A stretch of DNA of 64,000 nucleotides from Actinoplanes couchii (GTDB lineage Bacteria > Actinomycetota > Actinomycetes > Mycobacteriales > Micromonosporaceae). Below, piece after piece: positions 25,371 through 34,979 of this stretch. Numbering within the stretch: the first letter of the stretch is position 1; each line of letters begins with the position of its first letter. A program made the translations under genes and the position numbers. The stretch spans positions 1 to 64,000 of the forward strand of contig NZ_BOMG01000034.1 in assembly GCF_016862075.1 (NCBI RefSeq), written 5' to 3'. Under the pieces are notes generated by a model that made no database searches, was not told the origin of the DNA, and saw only the letters and a program-made list of their open reading frames with translations.

Positions 25371-25889
25371 TCAGGCGGCGCGGAGCGCTGGGCCCGTGGT
25401 GATGGAACGGGAACCGCGGCCGATGGCCACGAGGCCCGACTGGACCATCTCCTTGATGCCGTACGGCTCGAGGTCGCGCAGCAACGCATCCAGTTTGTCG
25501 GGATTACCGGTGGCCTCGATCGTCAGGGTGTCCGGAGCGACGTCGATCACGCGCGCCCGGAACAACTCGACGGTCTCGAGCACCTGGCCGCGCTGCGCCC
25601 GATCGGCACGCACCTTGACCAGCAGGAGCTCGCGCTGGACCGACTGCGTCGGGTCCAGCTCCACGATCTTCAGGACGTTGACCAGCTTGTTGAGCTGCTT
25701 GGTGACCTGTTCCAACGGGGACTTCTCCGCGTTGACGACGATCGTGATGCGGCTGACGTCCGGGTTCTCCGTCTCGCCGACCGCAAGGGAATCGATGTTG
25801 AAGCTGCGCCGGGAGAACAGCCCGCTCACCCGGGCGAGCACGCCGGGCTTGTTCTCGACCAGCACGGACAAAGTGTGTTGGTGAGTCAT
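25371..25889 (-). CDS. ilvN: Acetolactate synthase small (regulatory) subunit
   Basis: 172 residues. N-terminal ACT domain (HTLSVLVENKPGVLARVSGLF, then SRITIVVNAEKSPLEQVTKQLNKLVNVLKI) and the C-terminal ALS small-subunit domain (RELLLVKVRAD onward). Confers valine feedback sensitivity and activates the catalytic subunit. The ATG overlaps the ilvB stop as TGATG, so translation is coupled. Confidence 0.95.
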   Translation of the reverse strand: MTHQHTLSVLVENKPGVLARVSGLFSRRSFNIDSLAVGETENPDVSRITIVVNAEKSPLEQVTKQLNKLVNVLKIVELDPTQSVQRELLLVKVRADRAQRGQVLETVELFRARVIDVAPDTLTIEATGNPDKLDALLRDLEPYGIKEMVQSGLVAIGRGSRSITTGPALRAA

Positions 25890-27718
25890 CAGAGGTCGTC
25901 CTCCTCGAACGTCGGGCGCACGTCCCGGGCGAACATGATCTCGTCGTTGCTGGTGCCGGCCGCGACCATCGGCCACACCATGGCGTCCTTGCCGACCGTG
26001 AAGTCGATGACCACCGGCGCGTCGTTGATCTCCATGGCCTGCTTGATGATCTTGTCGACGTCGTCCTTCGACTCGCACCGCAGGCCGACACAGCCGAGCG
26101 CCTCGGCCAGCTTCACGAAGTCCGGGATCCGGTGCTTGTGCGTGCCCAGCTCGGTGTTCGAATAGCGCCCGTCGTAGAACAGGGTCTGCCACTGCCGGAC
26201 CATGCCCAGGTTGCCGTTGTTGATCACGGCGACCTTGATCGGGATGCCCTCCAGCGCGCAGGTGGCCAGCTCCTGGTTGGTCATCTGGAAGCAGCCGTCG
26301 CCGTCGATCGCCCAGACCGCGGTGTCCGGCTGGCCGACCTTGGCGCCCATCGCGGCCGGAACCGCGTACCCCATGGTCCCGGCGCCGCCCGAGTTGAGCC
26401 AGGTGCCCGGCTTCTCGTACTTGATGAACTGGGACGCCCACATCTGGTGCTGCCCGACACCGGCGCAGTAGATCGCGTCCGGGCCGACCAGCTCGCCGAT
26501 CCGCTCGATCACGTACTGCGGGGCCAGCGTGCCGTCGGTCGGCTCCTCGTAGCCCAGCGGGTACCGCTCGCGCAGGTCGTTGAGGGTGTTCCACCAGCCG
26601 GGGTACTGCTCGACACCACCCGCGGAGGCGGACACCGCCGCGATCAGCTCGTCGATCACGTGCCGGGCGTCACCGACGATCGGGACGTCCGCGTGCCGGT
26701 TCTTGCCGATCTCGGCCGGGTCGATGTCGGCGTGCACGATCTTGGCGTCCGGCGCGAACGAGTCCAGCTTGCCGGTCACCCGGTCGTCGAACCGGGCGCC
26801 CAGGGTGACCAGCAGGTCCGCCTTCTGCAGGGCGTACACCGCGGGAACCGTGCCGTGCATGCCGGGCATGCCCAGGTGCTGTGGGTGCGAGTCGGGGAAC
26901 GTGCCGAGCGCCATCAGGGTGGTGACCACCGGGATGCCGGTCAGCTCGGCCAGCTTGCGCAGCCCGTCGGTGGCGCCGGCCTTCAGCACGCCGCCGCCGA
27001 CGTACAGCACCGGGCGCTTGGCCGCCGCGATCAGCCGGGCCGCCTCCCGGATCTGCTTGCCGTGCGGGTGCAGGGTCGGGCGGTAACCGGGCAGGTCCAG
27101 CGTCGGCGGCCAGGAGAACGTGGTCTGCGACTGCTGCACGTCCTTCGGGATGTCGACGAGCACCGGGCCGGGCCGGCCGGTGGACGCCAGGTGGAACGCC
27201 TCGGCCAGGATCCGGGGCAGCTCCTCGGGCGTCTGCACCAGGAAGTTGTGCTTGGTGATCGGCAGGGTGATGCCCTGGATGTCCGCCTCCTGGAAGGCGT
27301 CCGTGCCGATCGCCGCGCGGGACACCTGGCCGGTGATCGCCACGATCGCCACCGAGTCCATGTACGCGTCGGCGATGGCCGTCACCAGGTTCGTCGCGCC
27401 CGGGCCGCTGGTCGCGATGCAGACGCCGACCTTGCCGGTGGCCTGCGCGTACCCGGTGGCCGCGTGCCCGGCGCCCTGCTCGTGCCGGACCAGGATGTGC
27501 CGGACCTTCGAGTCGAACAGCGGGTCGTACGCCGGGAGGATGGTGCCGCCCGGGATGCCGAAGACGACCTCGACCCCGAGCGCCTCGAGCGACCGGACGA
27601 GCGCCCCGGCACCGGTGGTGGCTACCGGTGCCACGACGGTGGGAGCGGAGTTCACGGCCGCCGCGACGGTGGCCGGAGTGGCTCGATGGGCGAGGGTTTC
27701 AGGAGTGGGTCTCGTCAT
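25889..27718 (-). CDS. ilvB: Acetolactate synthase large subunit
   Basis: 609 residues, ThDP-dependent. An alanine/threonine-rich leader of about 35 residues precedes [21 protein letters not shown]; the catalytic Glu is in [21 protein letters not shown]-binding [12 protein letters not shown]; ThDP motif [12 protein letters not shown] ... INN. Makes acetolactate for Val/Leu and acetohydroxybutyrate for Ile. ATG at 27718. A 140-bp leader with peptide ORF, strong hairpin and terminator precedes it. Confidence 0.95.
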   Translation of the reverse strand: MTRPTPETLAHRATPATVAAAVNSAPTVVAPVATTGAGALVRSLEALGVEVVFGIPGGTILPAYDPLFDSKVRHILVRHEQGAGHAATGYAQATGKVGVCIATSGPGATNLVTAIADAYMDSVAIVAITGQVSRAAIGTDAFQEADIQGITLPITKHNFLVQTPEELPRILAEAFHLASTGRPGPVLVDIPKDVQQSQTTFSWPPTLDLPGYRPTLHPHGKQIREAARLIAAAKRPVLYVGGGVLKAGATDGLRKLAELTGIPVVTTLMALGTFPDSHPQHLGMPGMHGTVPAVYALQKADLLVTLGARFDDRVTGKLDSFAPDAKIVHADIDPAEIGKNRHADVPIVGDARHVIDELIAAVSASAGGVEQYPGWWNTLNDLRERYPLGYEEPTDGTLAPQYVIERIGELVGPDAIYCAGVGQHQMWASQFIKYEKPGTWLNSGGAGTMGYAVPAAMGAKVGQPDTAVWAIDGDGCFQMTNQELATCALEGIPIKVAVINNGNLGMVRQWQTLFYDGRYSNTELGTHKHRIPDFVKLAEALGCVGLRCESKDDVDKIIKQAMEINDAPVVIDFTVGKDAMVWPMVAAGTSNDEIMFARDVRPTFEEDDL

Positions 27719-27760
27719 GGCAAGTCAGACCTTTTCGGTAGTCGGTCCCAGTACTTGAGC

Positions 27761-27796
27761 AACAAAAAAGGCCCTCGTGCGGATTGCACGGGACCT
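27761..27796 (-). terminator. ilvB leader attenuator terminator
   Basis: On the minus strand AGGTCCCGTGC and GCACGAGGGCCT pair with a small bulge around an AATCC loop, followed by six T and TTG. It lies 30 bp after the leader stop codon and about 45 bp upstream of ilvB. Confidence 0.8.
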
Positions 27797-27827
27797 AGCG
27801 CACTCTCTTCCAACCGGAGAGTGCGCT
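27797..27827 (-). promoter_or_regulatory. ilvB leader pause/anti-antiterminator hairpin
   Basis: Perfect 11-bp stem AGCGCACTCTC/GAGAGTGCGCT with a 9-nt loop. It directly abuts the leader peptide stop codon on one side and the terminator on the other, as in the 1:2 hairpin of classic attenuators. A ribosome at the Val-Leu-Ile codons would mask its first arm. Confidence 0.7.
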
Positions 27828-27856
27828 CAGATAAGTACTCGGGACGCGAAGCACAT
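27827..27856 (-). CDS. ilvB leader peptide
   Basis: Nine codons plus stop: MCFASRVLI, TGA. The last three sense codons GTA CTT ATC specify Val-Leu-Ile, exactly the end products of the pathway, and GTA and CTT are rare here. The ATG lies about 7 nt after the -10 hexamer, so the message is probably leaderless. Short BCAA leader peptides upstream of ilvB are documented in actinobacteria as a class. Confidence 0.8.
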   Translation of the reverse strand: MCFASRVLI

Positions 27857-27860
27857 GCGG

Positions 27861-30242
27861 CTAACCTTGCCCGATCTCACGGCCTGAGTCAACTGATCCC
27901 ACATTTTGATCACGCGTCGCCGGGACAAAATCCGGATCCCCCGGCAGCAACGCTCTGACCTGCCGCATTCCCGGTCCGAGGCGGACCACCTGACTGCGGG
28001 CCGGCGCGTCGTTCGGCGGCGTGGAACGCGGCGCCGGAAGCGGTCGCGGGGTCGGCCGCTCGGCCCGCAACCGCGACTCCAGATGCTCGGCCGGCACGCC
28101 CCAGCCGAACAGCGAGCCCTGACCCAGCCGGCAGCCCGCCTCCTCGACCGCCTCCAGTTGCGCCTGCGTGCCGATCCCCTCGGCCAGCACCTCCAGACCG
28201 AGCCGGTGCCCCATCCGGACCACCACGTCCACCAGCGGGGCGGCCGTCCCGGTCCGGGACTCCGGCTCCGCCACCAGCGCGTGGTCGATCTTCAGGATGT
28301 CGACCGGCAGCGTGCGCAGCTGGGTCAGCGACGAATACCCGGCGCCGAAGTCGTCCAGCGCGATCCGCACCCCGGTCGCGCGCACCTCGGCGAGCCGGCG
28401 GACCAGCTCCTCCATGTCGGTGGCCACCGCGTGTTCGGTCACTTCCAGGACCAGGCGCTGCGGCGGTACGCCGTACTCCGCCAGCACATCGGCGACGCGA
28501 CCGGCGTAATCCGCGTCGTGCAGCTCCTTGGGCGACAGGTTCACCGACAGCCAGACGTCGTGACCCGCGGCGCGCCACTCGGCGAGCTGCCGGACCGACT
28601 CGCGCAGCACCCAGGCGCCGATCCGGTTGATCAGGCCGGACTCCTCGGCCACCGGGATGAACTCGACCGGCCCGACCTTGCCCAGCTCCGGATGTGTCCA
28701 GCGGAGCAGCGCCTCGGCGCCCACCGGCCGCATCGACGGCAGCGCCACCACCGGCTGGAACACCAGGTGCAGCTGGCCACGGTCGATGGCGTGCCGCAGT
28801 TCACCGGTCAGCGTCCCGCGGCGGCGCAGCAGTTCGTCGTACCCCGCCTGATATTGCTCCACCCGGTTCTTGCCGCGCTGTTTGGCGTACCGCAGCGCGA
28901 GGTCGGCGTCGTGCAGCAGCTCACCGGTCGCGGCCACCCCGAGACTCGCGGAGAGGAAGATCTGACCGCCGTCCAGCTCGTACGGCTCACCGAGCACCGC
29001 GAGCAGCCGGTGCGCCGCCAGCACGGCCTCGCCGGAGTCGCCCCGCATCAGCACCGCGAACTCGTCGCCGCCGAGCCGGGCCGCCACGTCCCCGGCGAGC
29101 AGGTTGCGCCGCAGCCGGGCGCCCACCTCGGCCAGCACCGCGTCACCGACGTCGTGCCCGCGCAGGTCGTTGACGCTCTTGAAGCCGTCCATGTCGATGC
29201 CGATCAGGGCCTTGGCCACGTCCGGTTCGGTGCGCAGCGCCTCCTGCAGGCCGCGCCGGTTGGCCAGCCCGGTCAGCGGATCGGTGTGCGCCAGATCCCG
29301 GTAGTGCGCCTCGCTCTGCCGCAGCCGTGTCGTGTAGCTGCGCACGTCCTCCAGCGCCAGGTACTGCCGGGCCACCACGGCCAGGCCCTCGACCGCGACA
29401 CCGACGTAACCGAGCATGTCCATCCGGCCGTCCTGGCACAGGTGGTAGCCGAGCGCGCCGATCACGGCGAGCATGGGGACCACCGCGTACGCCGCGCCCC
29501 GCTCCAGCACGTCGCCGCAAATCTCGACCGGACGGTCCGCGGCCCGCACCGCCCAGGCCACGATCGCCAGACCGGCGGTCATCAGCACCCCGGCGGCCAG
29601 GATGAATTCCCCGGCGGACCGGCAGATCCCGATGGCCAGCAGGTTCGCCGCGCACGCCACCACGGTCACCCCGGCCGCCACCCGGACGGTGTGCCGCCGC
29701 GGCCGGTGCGCGTGTAGCCCCAGCACCGCGGTCAGGCCCAGCCCCAGCACCAGCAGCACGGCCGGCAGCAGGATCGCCGGGCATCGTTCCGGGGTGGCGT
29801 CGCCGAGGATCCGGGTCGGGGCGCTGACCAGCACCCAGCCGACGAACCAGACGGCCGCCGCGATCACCAGCCCGTCCAGCACGTGCCGGAGCGCGGCCGC
29901 CGGGCTGCGGGCGGCGCCGGGCAGCACCACCGTGCCGGCCAGCAGGAACAGCGTGCCGATCCCCATGCCGATGGCGACCGCGGTGGCCAGCGAGCGGCTG
30001 TGCTCCGCCGAGTGGGTGTGCCCGCTGGTCAGAGCGGTGATCAGGCCGGCCAGCGCCGCGGCGGTGACGATCGCGCCACCGGCCGCCAGGAGCAGGTGTG
30101 CCCGGCGGGCCGCTCCGGTGTGCCGGCGGCCGGATCGCCCCAGGTAGGCGACGGCCGGTACGGCGAGGATCAGGCCCACGAGGCCCGCCAGTTCCATACC
30201 GGACGGTGAGTGCACGAACACACTGTGCCGGATCTTCGGCAT
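27861..30242 (-). CDS. Membrane GGDEF-EAL c-di-GMP protein 1
   Basis: 793 residues. About eight membrane segments within residues 17-290, then a diguanylate cyclase domain with active-site GGDEF at 391-395 and a phosphodiesterase domain with EALLRW at 510-515, [23 protein letters not shown] and LKID. In the usual AEGVE loop the second Glu is Gly (AEGIG). The RxxD inhibitory site before GGDEF is absent (LAGD). Both activities look possible from sequence. It lies between ilvD and ilvB, and its 3' end carries the ilvB promoter; the stop is 4 bp from the leader ATG. No Shine-Dalgarno at the ATG at 30242; 30197 is an alternative. Confidence 0.9.
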   Translation of the reverse strand: MPKIRHSVFVHSPSGMELAGLVGLILAVPAVAYLGRSGRRHTGAARRAHLLLAAGGAIVTAAALAGLITALTSGHTHSAEHSRSLATAVAIGMGIGTLFLLAGTVVLPGAARSPAAALRHVLDGLVIAAAVWFVGWVLVSAPTRILGDATPERCPAILLPAVLLVLGLGLTAVLGLHAHRPRRHTVRVAAGVTVVACAANLLAIGICRSAGEFILAAGVLMTAGLAIVAWAVRAADRPVEICGDVLERGAAYAVVPMLAVIGALGYHLCQDGRMDMLGYVGVAVEGLAVVARQYLALEDVRSYTTRLRQSEAHYRDLAHTDPLTGLANRRGLQEALRTEPDVAKALIGIDMDGFKSVNDLRGHDVGDAVLAEVGARLRRNLLAGDVAARLGGDEFAVLMRGDSGEAVLAAHRLLAVLGEPYELDGGQIFLSASLGVAATGELLHDADLALRYAKQRGKNRVEQYQAGYDELLRRRGTLTGELRHAIDRGQLHLVFQPVVALPSMRPVGAEALLRWTHPELGKVGPVEFIPVAEESGLINRIGAWVLRESVRQLAEWRAAGHDVWLSVNLSPKELHDADYAGRVADVLAEYGVPPQRLVLEVTEHAVATDMEELVRRLAEVRATGVRIALDDFGAGYSSLTQLRTLPVDILKIDHALVAEPESRTGTAAPLVDVVVRMGHRLGLEVLAEGIGTQAQLEAVEEAGCRLGQGSLFGWGVPAEHLESRLRAERPTPRPLPAPRSTPPNDAPARSQVVRLGPGMRQVRALLPGDPDFVPATRDQNVGSVDSGREIGQG
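27864..27892 (-). promoter_or_regulatory. ilvBNC-serA promoter
   Basis: TTGACT (27892-27887), 17-nt spacer, CAAGGT (27869-27864) on the minus strand. The start point is predicted at about 27857-27856, the leader ATG. The promoter lies within the last codons of the upstream GGDEF-EAL gene and its -10 abuts that gene's TAG stop. Confidence 0.7.
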
Positions 30243-30317
30243 TTACGACACCCCATGTGTCCCGAGCTGTGGACGTCATGCCCGGCTTCGGGCCTGCGCA
30301 GTGGCACTATGGGTGAC

Positions 30318-32165
30318 ATGCCTGAGCTGCGCTCCCGGACCTCTACACACGGCCGGACCATGGCCGGCGCGCGTGCCCTGTGGCGCGCCACCGGCATGAC
30401 CGACTCCGATTTCGGCAAGCCGATCGTCGCCATCGCCAACAGCTACACCCAGTTCGTACCCGGGCATGTGCACCTCAAGGACATGGGTGGGCTCGTCGCT
30501 GATTCGATCTTCGAGGCGGGTGGGATCGGCCGCGAGTTCAACACCATCGCCGTCGACGACGGCATCGCCATGGGCCACGGCGGCATGCTCTACTCCCTGC
30601 CCAGCCGGGAGCTGATCGCCGACGCCGTGGAATACATGGTGAACGCGCACTGCGCCGACGCCCTGGTCTGCATCTCGAACTGCGACAAGATCACCCCCGG
30701 CATGCTGATCGCCGCGCTGCGGCTCAACATCCCGACGGTCTTCGTCTCCGGCGGCCCGATGGAGGCCGGCAAGACGATCGCCATCGAGGGCATCGTCCAC
30801 GAGAAGCTGGACCTGGTCGACGCGATGAGCGCCGCCGCCAACGACAACGTCACCGACCAGCAGCTGGACACCATCGAGCGGTCCGCCTGCCCCACCTGCG
30901 GCTCCTGCTCCGGCATGTTCACCGCCAACTCGATGAACTGCCTGACCGAGGCGATCGGCCTGGCGCTGCCCGGCAACGGGTCGGTCCTGGCCACCCACGC
31001 CTCCCGTAAGGGTCTGTTCGAGGAGGCCGGCCGGCTGATCGTGCAGATCGCCAAGGAGTACTACGAGAACGACGACGCGTCGGTGCTGCCGCGCTCGATC
31101 GCCAACCGGGACGCCTTCGAGAACGCGGTGGCCCTGGACGTGGCGATGGGCGGCTCCACCAACACGGTGCTGCACCTGCTGGCCGCCGCCCGCGAGGCCG
31201 AGCTGGACTTCAGCGTCGCCGACATCGACGCCGTCTCCCGCCGGGTGCCGTGCCTGGCGAAGGTCGCACCGAACAGCCCGAAGTACCACATGGAGGACGT
31301 GCACCGGGCCGGTGGCATCCCCGCCCTGATGGGTGAGCTGTACCGGGGCGGCGCCCTCAAGACCGAGGTGCGGTCGATCCACTCCCCCGACCTGCCCTCC
31401 TGGCTCGACAAGTGGGACATCCGGGCCACCGCGCCGTCGCCGGAGGCGCTGGAGCTGTTCCACGCCGCGCCGGGTGGTGTCCGCACCACCGAGGCGTTCT
31501 CGACCCGGAACCGGTGGGCCTCGCTGGACACCGACGCCGAGGGTGGCTGCATCCGGTCGGTGGAGCACGCCTACACCGTCGACGGCGGTCTGGCGATCCT
31601 CTTCGGCAACCTGGCTCCGGACGGCTGTGTGGTCAAGACCGCCGGTGTGGACGAGTCGATCTGGAAGTTCACCGGCCCGGCCCGGGTCTACGAGTCCCAG
31701 GACGACGCGGTCACCGGCATCCTCGGCAAGGAGGTCGTCGAGGGCGACGTCGTGATCATCAGGTACGAGGGTCCGCGTGGTGGCCCCGGCATGCAGGAGA
31801 TGCTCTACCCGACGTCGTTCCTCAAGGGCCGTGGCCTGGGCAAGGCGTGCGCGCTGATCACCGACGGCCGGTTCTCCGGCGGCACGTCCGGGCTGTCCAT
31901 CGGCCACGTCTCCCCCGAGGCGGCCGGCGGCGGGCTGATCGCCCTGGTCGAGACCGGTGACGAGATCACCATCGACATCCCGGGCCGCGGCATCACGCTG
32001 AACGTGCACGACGACGAGCTGGCCCAGCGCCGGCACGCCCAGGAGCGGCGCCCGAAGCCGTACACACCTGTCGACCGCCAGCGCCCGGTGTCGGCGGCCC
32101 TGCGCGCCTACGCCTCGATGGCCACGGCCGCCTCGGACGGCGCCTACCGCCGGGTTCCGGAGTAG
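30318..32165 (+). CDS. ilvD: Dihydroxy-acid dehydratase
   Basis: 615 residues. Starts [30 protein letters not shown], conserved from E. coli to actinobacteria (shown here only in outline). Iron-sulfur cysteines lie in [10 protein letters not shown] and [18 protein letters not shown]-terminal [20 protein letters not shown]. Dehydrates the dihydroxy acids of valine and isoleucine synthesis. ATG at 30318 is supported by family alignment; a longer frame opens at 30210. CACTAT at 30305-30310 lies 7 nt upstream, so the mRNA may be leaderless. A 17-bp hairpin terminator follows the gene. Confidence 0.95.
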   Translation: MPELRSRTSTHGRTMAGARALWRATGMTDSDFGKPIVAIANSYTQFVPGHVHLKDMGGLVADSIFEAGGIGREFNTIAVDDGIAMGHGGMLYSLPSRELIADAVEYMVNAHCADALVCISNCDKITPGMLIAALRLNIPTVFVSGGPMEAGKTIAIEGIVHEKLDLVDAMSAAANDNVTDQQLDTIERSACPTCGSCSGMFTANSMNCLTEAIGLALPGNGSVLATHASRKGLFEEAGRLIVQIAKEYYENDDASVLPRSIANRDAFENAVALDVAMGGSTNTVLHLLAAAREAELDFSVADIDAVSRRVPCLAKVAPNSPKYHMEDVHRAGGIPALMGELYRGGALKTEVRSIHSPDLPSWLDKWDIRATAPSPEALELFHAAPGGVRTTEAFSTRNRWASLDTDAEGGCIRSVEHAYTVDGGLAILFGNLAPDGCVVKTAGVDESIWKFTGPARVYESQDDAVTGILGKEVVEGDVVIIRYEGPRGGPGMQEMLYPTSFLKGRGLGKACALITDGRFSGGTSGLSIGHVSPEAAGGGLIALVETGDEITIDIPGRGITLNVHDDELAQRRHAQERRPKPYTPVDRQRPVSAALRAYASMATAASDGAYRRVPE

Positions 32166-32208
32166 GTTCGTTCCACTCGACGCCATAGGTTCGTTCCACT
32201 CGACGCCA
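32163..32208 (+). repeat. Perfect 23-bp tandem duplication after ilvD
   Basis: taggttcgttccactcgacg plus cca is repeated head to tail (32163-32185 and 32186-32208) with no mismatch. The first copy starts with the ilvD stop codon TAG. The second runs into the terminator stem. Confidence 0.95.
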
Positions 32209-32247
32209 GCGGTGAGCCGAGGTGACTCGGCTCACCGCTGGCGTTTC
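32204..32247 (+). terminator. ilvD terminator
   Basis: Perfect 17-bp stem (32204-32220 with 32227-32243) and a 6-nt loop, followed by TTTC. Among the strongest hairpins in the window. The arms begin CGCCAGCGGTGAG. Confidence 0.85.
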
Positions 32248-32285
32248 AGGTCCCGCCGTCCCGCTGCCACCGGAGTGTCCCGATC

Positions 32286-32987
32286 GTGAGCATGGAGCCA
32301 CCGCCCCCGTTCGTCCTGTCCCCGGAGACTCCGGCCACCGCGCCGGCACCCGGGCCCCGGGTCTGGATTCTGGCCGCCGCCGGGGCCGCGCTGCTCGGTG
32401 TGGGGCTGGTGGGCGGCTATTTCATCGGTGTCCGGTCGGCGTCCACGGCTTCTTCCGCGAGCCAGGCCGTTGCGGCGGGCACGGATGCTTCGACGACGCC
32501 GGGTGTCGACGCGGGGACGCCGTCCGCGGCGCTGGTGCCGGATCAGTCGGGTAGGTTCGCCGGGACCGAGGCCGCCGTGCTGGCCGGGCCCTGGATCCCG
32601 GAACTCGGCAACTGTGTGAGCGACCGGGACGCGGGCGGGCCGAAGCTGGAGAACGGGCGGACCGAGGCGATCAACTGTCAGCTCGGTGACCTGAACGTCT
32701 ACTTCGAGACGTTCAAGACGGCCAAGGAGTTCGGCTGGACCAGGGACTACCGGGCGGAGGCCAGCCGCAAGAGCCGGGCGTCGGCGCCGGGAGCGGAGAC
32801 CCCGCGACAGAAGGCCGGCGCGGTGACAGGTGAGACCGGGACCTATTTCGAGTACGTCACCGGAAAGACCTGTGGCCTGTTCTGGACCCACGCCGGCTCG
32901 CTGACCGACCTGCGCCTGGAAGCCGACTGCGCGTCGATCGACAATTCCTGGCCGGCACTGCGCGGGGTGTGGAACCGGTTCAGCTGA
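32286..32987 (+). CDS. Single-pass membrane protein, unknown function
   Basis: 233 residues from GTG at 32286 (ATG at 32292 also possible). A Pro-rich cytosolic N-terminus is followed by one membrane anchor (VWILAAAGAALLGVGLVGGYF, about 26-46), a Ser/Thr/Ala-rich linker and an extracytoplasmic domain of about 130 residues with three Cys (NCVSD, INCQLG, KTCGLFW, plus ADCAS) able to form disulfides. The arrangement resembles sensor or envelope-associated proteins of actinobacteria, but I do not recognise the domain. Follows the ilvD terminator, so it likely has its own promoter. Confidence 0.75.
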   Translation: MSMEPPPPFVLSPETPATAPAPGPRVWILAAAGAALLGVGLVGGYFIGVRSASTASSASQAVAAGTDASTTPGVDAGTPSAALVPDQSGRFAGTEAAVLAGPWIPELGNCVSDRDAGGPKLENGRTEAINCQLGDLNVYFETFKTAKEFGWTRDYRAEASRKSRASAPGAETPRQKAGAVTGETGTYFEYVTGKTCGLFWTHAGSLTDLRLEADCASIDNSWPALRGVWNRFS

Positions 32988-33007
32988 GCCGCCTTGAGTA
33001 GCCGTAC

Positions 33008-33046
33008 CGCAGAAGAAAGCCCGCCCACCGGAAACCGGCGGACGGG
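33008..33046 (-). terminator. Terminator of the sugar ABC operon
   Basis: GCCCG ... CCGG and CCGG ... CGGGC arms form a stem with an AAA loop. On the minus strand the stem is followed by TTTCTTCTG. It lies 20 bp downstream of the second permease gene and also at a convergent junction. Confidence 0.65.
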
Positions 33047-33065
33047 CCTCGACCGAGTGGCATCG

Positions 33066-33920
33066 CTATTTCAGCGCGCCCTCCATGATGCCGCGGACCA
33101 GCTGGCGGCCGCCGAGGAGCAGCAGGATCACCAGCGGGACGGTGGCCACGAAGGCGCCCGCCAGGACCCGCCGGTAGACCACGTAGTTGCCGCTGGCCAG
33201 GTCGGAGAGGGCGACCATCGAGGTCGGGAAGTCGGTGCCGTTCAGCGTGATCAGCGGCCACTGGAAGTCGTTCCAGGTGGCCACGAAGGTGAGCAGGCCG
33301 AGGACGGCGAGGGCGGGCCGGATCGCCGGGACCACCACGGTCCAGTAGATCCGCAGGGTGAGGGCGCCGTCGATGCGGGCCGCCTCGACCAGCTCGTCCG
33401 GGATGGCGTGGGCGATGAACTGGCGCATGTAGAAGACGCCGAACGCGCTGACCAGGCCGGGGGCGATGACGGCGAGCAGCTGACCGTTCCAGCCCAGTTT
33501 GCCCATCAGGATGTAGAGGGCGACCACACCGAGCTGGTTGGGCACGGTCAGGGTCAGGATCACCACGAACATCAGCACGTTGTTGCCCTTGAACCGCAGT
33601 TTCGCGAAGGCGAAGCCGGCCAGCGAGCAGAAGAACAGCGTCGACGCGGTGACCACGACCGCCACGATCAGGCTGTTGATCAGGGAGGCGGTGAAGTAGA
33701 CGTCCTGCATCCCGAAGACCTCGGACAGGTTCGTCATCAGGTTCGAGCCGGGGATCACCGACGGCGGCGAACTCATCACGGCCTCGTCGGTGCTCGTCGC
33801 GATCACGAACATCCAGTAGACCGGGAACGCCGAGACCAGCAGGATCAGGGTCAACGCGAGGTACGACTTCCAGGTGCCCGGGGTGTCCTGGGGCGCCCGG
33901 CTCAACAGACGGCTGCTCAC
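33066..33920 (-). CDS. Sugar ABC transporter permease (MalG-like)
   Basis: 284 residues with six membrane segments and the EAA loop DELVEAARIDGALTLRIYWTVVVP, the docking site for the ATPase. CUT1-type carbohydrate permease of the MalG/CebG group. The GTG start overlaps the stop of the first permease by 4 nt (GTGA). No ATPase gene is present in the cluster; actinobacterial CUT1 systems commonly share the MsiK ATPase encoded elsewhere. Confidence 0.92.
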   Translation of the reverse strand: MSSRLLSRAPQDTPGTWKSYLALTLILLVSAFPVYWMFVIATSTDEAVMSSPPSVIPGSNLMTNLSEVFGMQDVYFTASLINSLIVAVVVTASTLFFCSLAGFAFAKLRFKGNNVLMFVVILTLTVPNQLGVVALYILMGKLGWNGQLLAVIAPGLVSAFGVFYMRQFIAHAIPDELVEAARIDGALTLRIYWTVVVPAIRPALAVLGLLTFVATWNDFQWPLITLNGTDFPTSMVALSDLASGNYVVYRRVLAGAFVATVPLVILLLLGGRQLVRGIMEGALK

Positions 33921-34897
33921 TTTCCGCCTCCGAGGCGCCGGGTGGCCAGGTAGTTGACACCGGCCACGATCAGGATGATCAGGAACAGGGCCCAGCTCAT
34001 CGCGGCCGCGTACCCGAGGTCGAGGTCCCGCCAGCCGACCTTGTAGATCAGCTGCGCGATGGTCCGCCACTCGTGGTCGTAACCGCCGTTGGCCAGGGCT
34101 GGGTTCTCGTCGAACAGCATCGGCTCGCTGAACAGTTGCAGCCCGCCGATGGTGGAGAGGATGACGGTGAACAGCACCACCGGCTGGATCATCGGCACGG
34201 TGATCGCCCACAGCTGCTTCCACGGGCCGGCGCCGTCGACCGCGGCGGCCTCGTAGACGTCCTTCGGGATGGCCTGCATCGCGGAGAGGTAGAGCAGCGC
34301 GTTGTAGCCGATCCACTTCCAGTTGACCATGGTGGCGATGGCGAGCCAGCTGCTCCAGGTCGAGGCGCGCCAGTCCAGCGGCTGCTCCTGACCGAATCCG
34401 ACAAGTGACAGGAGCCAGTTGGCCATGCCGTAGTCACGGCTGAAGAAGATCGCGAAGACCAGGGTGGAGGCGGCGACCGGGGTGACGTACGGCAGCAGGA
34501 TGCCGATCCGCCAGAAGGTCGAGCCGCGCAGTTTGCGGTTCAGCAGGTTCGCGATCATCAGCGCGAGGAGCAGCTGCGGAACGGTGGAGAGGATGAAGAT
34601 GCCGAACGTGTTGAGCAGGGCGTCCCAGAAGTCGGTGTCCTGCACCAGCGCGGAGAAGTTCGCCATCCCGGCCCAGCCGGTGAGGGTCGGGTCGTCGAGC
34701 CGCCAGTTCCGCAGCGCGACGATGCCGTTGAAGATGATCGGGAACAGCCCGAAGACCGCGAAGAGCAGGAAGAACGGCGCGATCAGCAGATAGGGCACGG
34801 TCTTGGTGTCGAAACGGTAGAGCCAGAACTTCGCGCGGTTCGGCGGCGCGTGCTTCGGCTCCTCCGGGCGCGCGACGCGGACGTCGGTGAGGGCCAC
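33917..34897 (-). CDS. Sugar ABC transporter permease (MalF-like)
   Basis: 326 residues, GTG start at 34897 after TAGGAG. Six membrane segments; EAA loop PKDVYEAAAVDGAGPWKQLWAITVP. CUT1 family partner of the downstream permease. Preceded by a 13-bp hairpin in the gap after the binding-protein gene, which may lower permease expression relative to the binding protein. Confidence 0.92.
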   Translation of the reverse strand: MALTDVRVARPEEPKHAPPNRAKFWLYRFDTKTVPYLLIAPFFLLFAVFGLFPIIFNGIVALRNWRLDDPTLTGWAGMANFSALVQDTDFWDALLNTFGIFILSTVPQLLLALMIANLLNRKLRGSTFWRIGILLPYVTPVAASTLVFAIFFSRDYGMANWLLSLVGFGQEQPLDWRASTWSSWLAIATMVNWKWIGYNALLYLSAMQAIPKDVYEAAAVDGAGPWKQLWAITVPMIQPVVLFTVILSTIGGLQLFSEPMLFDENPALANGGYDHEWRTIAQLIYKVGWRDLDLGYAAAMSWALFLIILIVAGVNYLATRRLGGGK

Positions 34898-34925
34898 GGG
34901 GTAACTCCTAGAACCTGGGGCCGGA

Positions 34926-34954
34926 CGGCGGGGCGGCTGTCAGCCGCCCCGCCG
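34926..34954 (-). terminator. Intercistronic hairpin between binding protein and permease
   Basis: Perfect 13-bp stem (34926-34938 and 34942-34954) with a 3-nt loop. No T run follows on the minus strand, so it is more likely an mRNA-stability or partial-termination element within the operon. Confidence 0.65.
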
Positions 34955-34979
34955 TTTCTTCGGGATGGAGCAGGAGCTT

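Noticed and set aside
30210..30317. N-terminal extension of ilvD from 30210
   Set aside because: Conserved IlvD proteins start at the PELRS.T.THGR block; the extension overlaps the divergent gene's start and a -10-like element.
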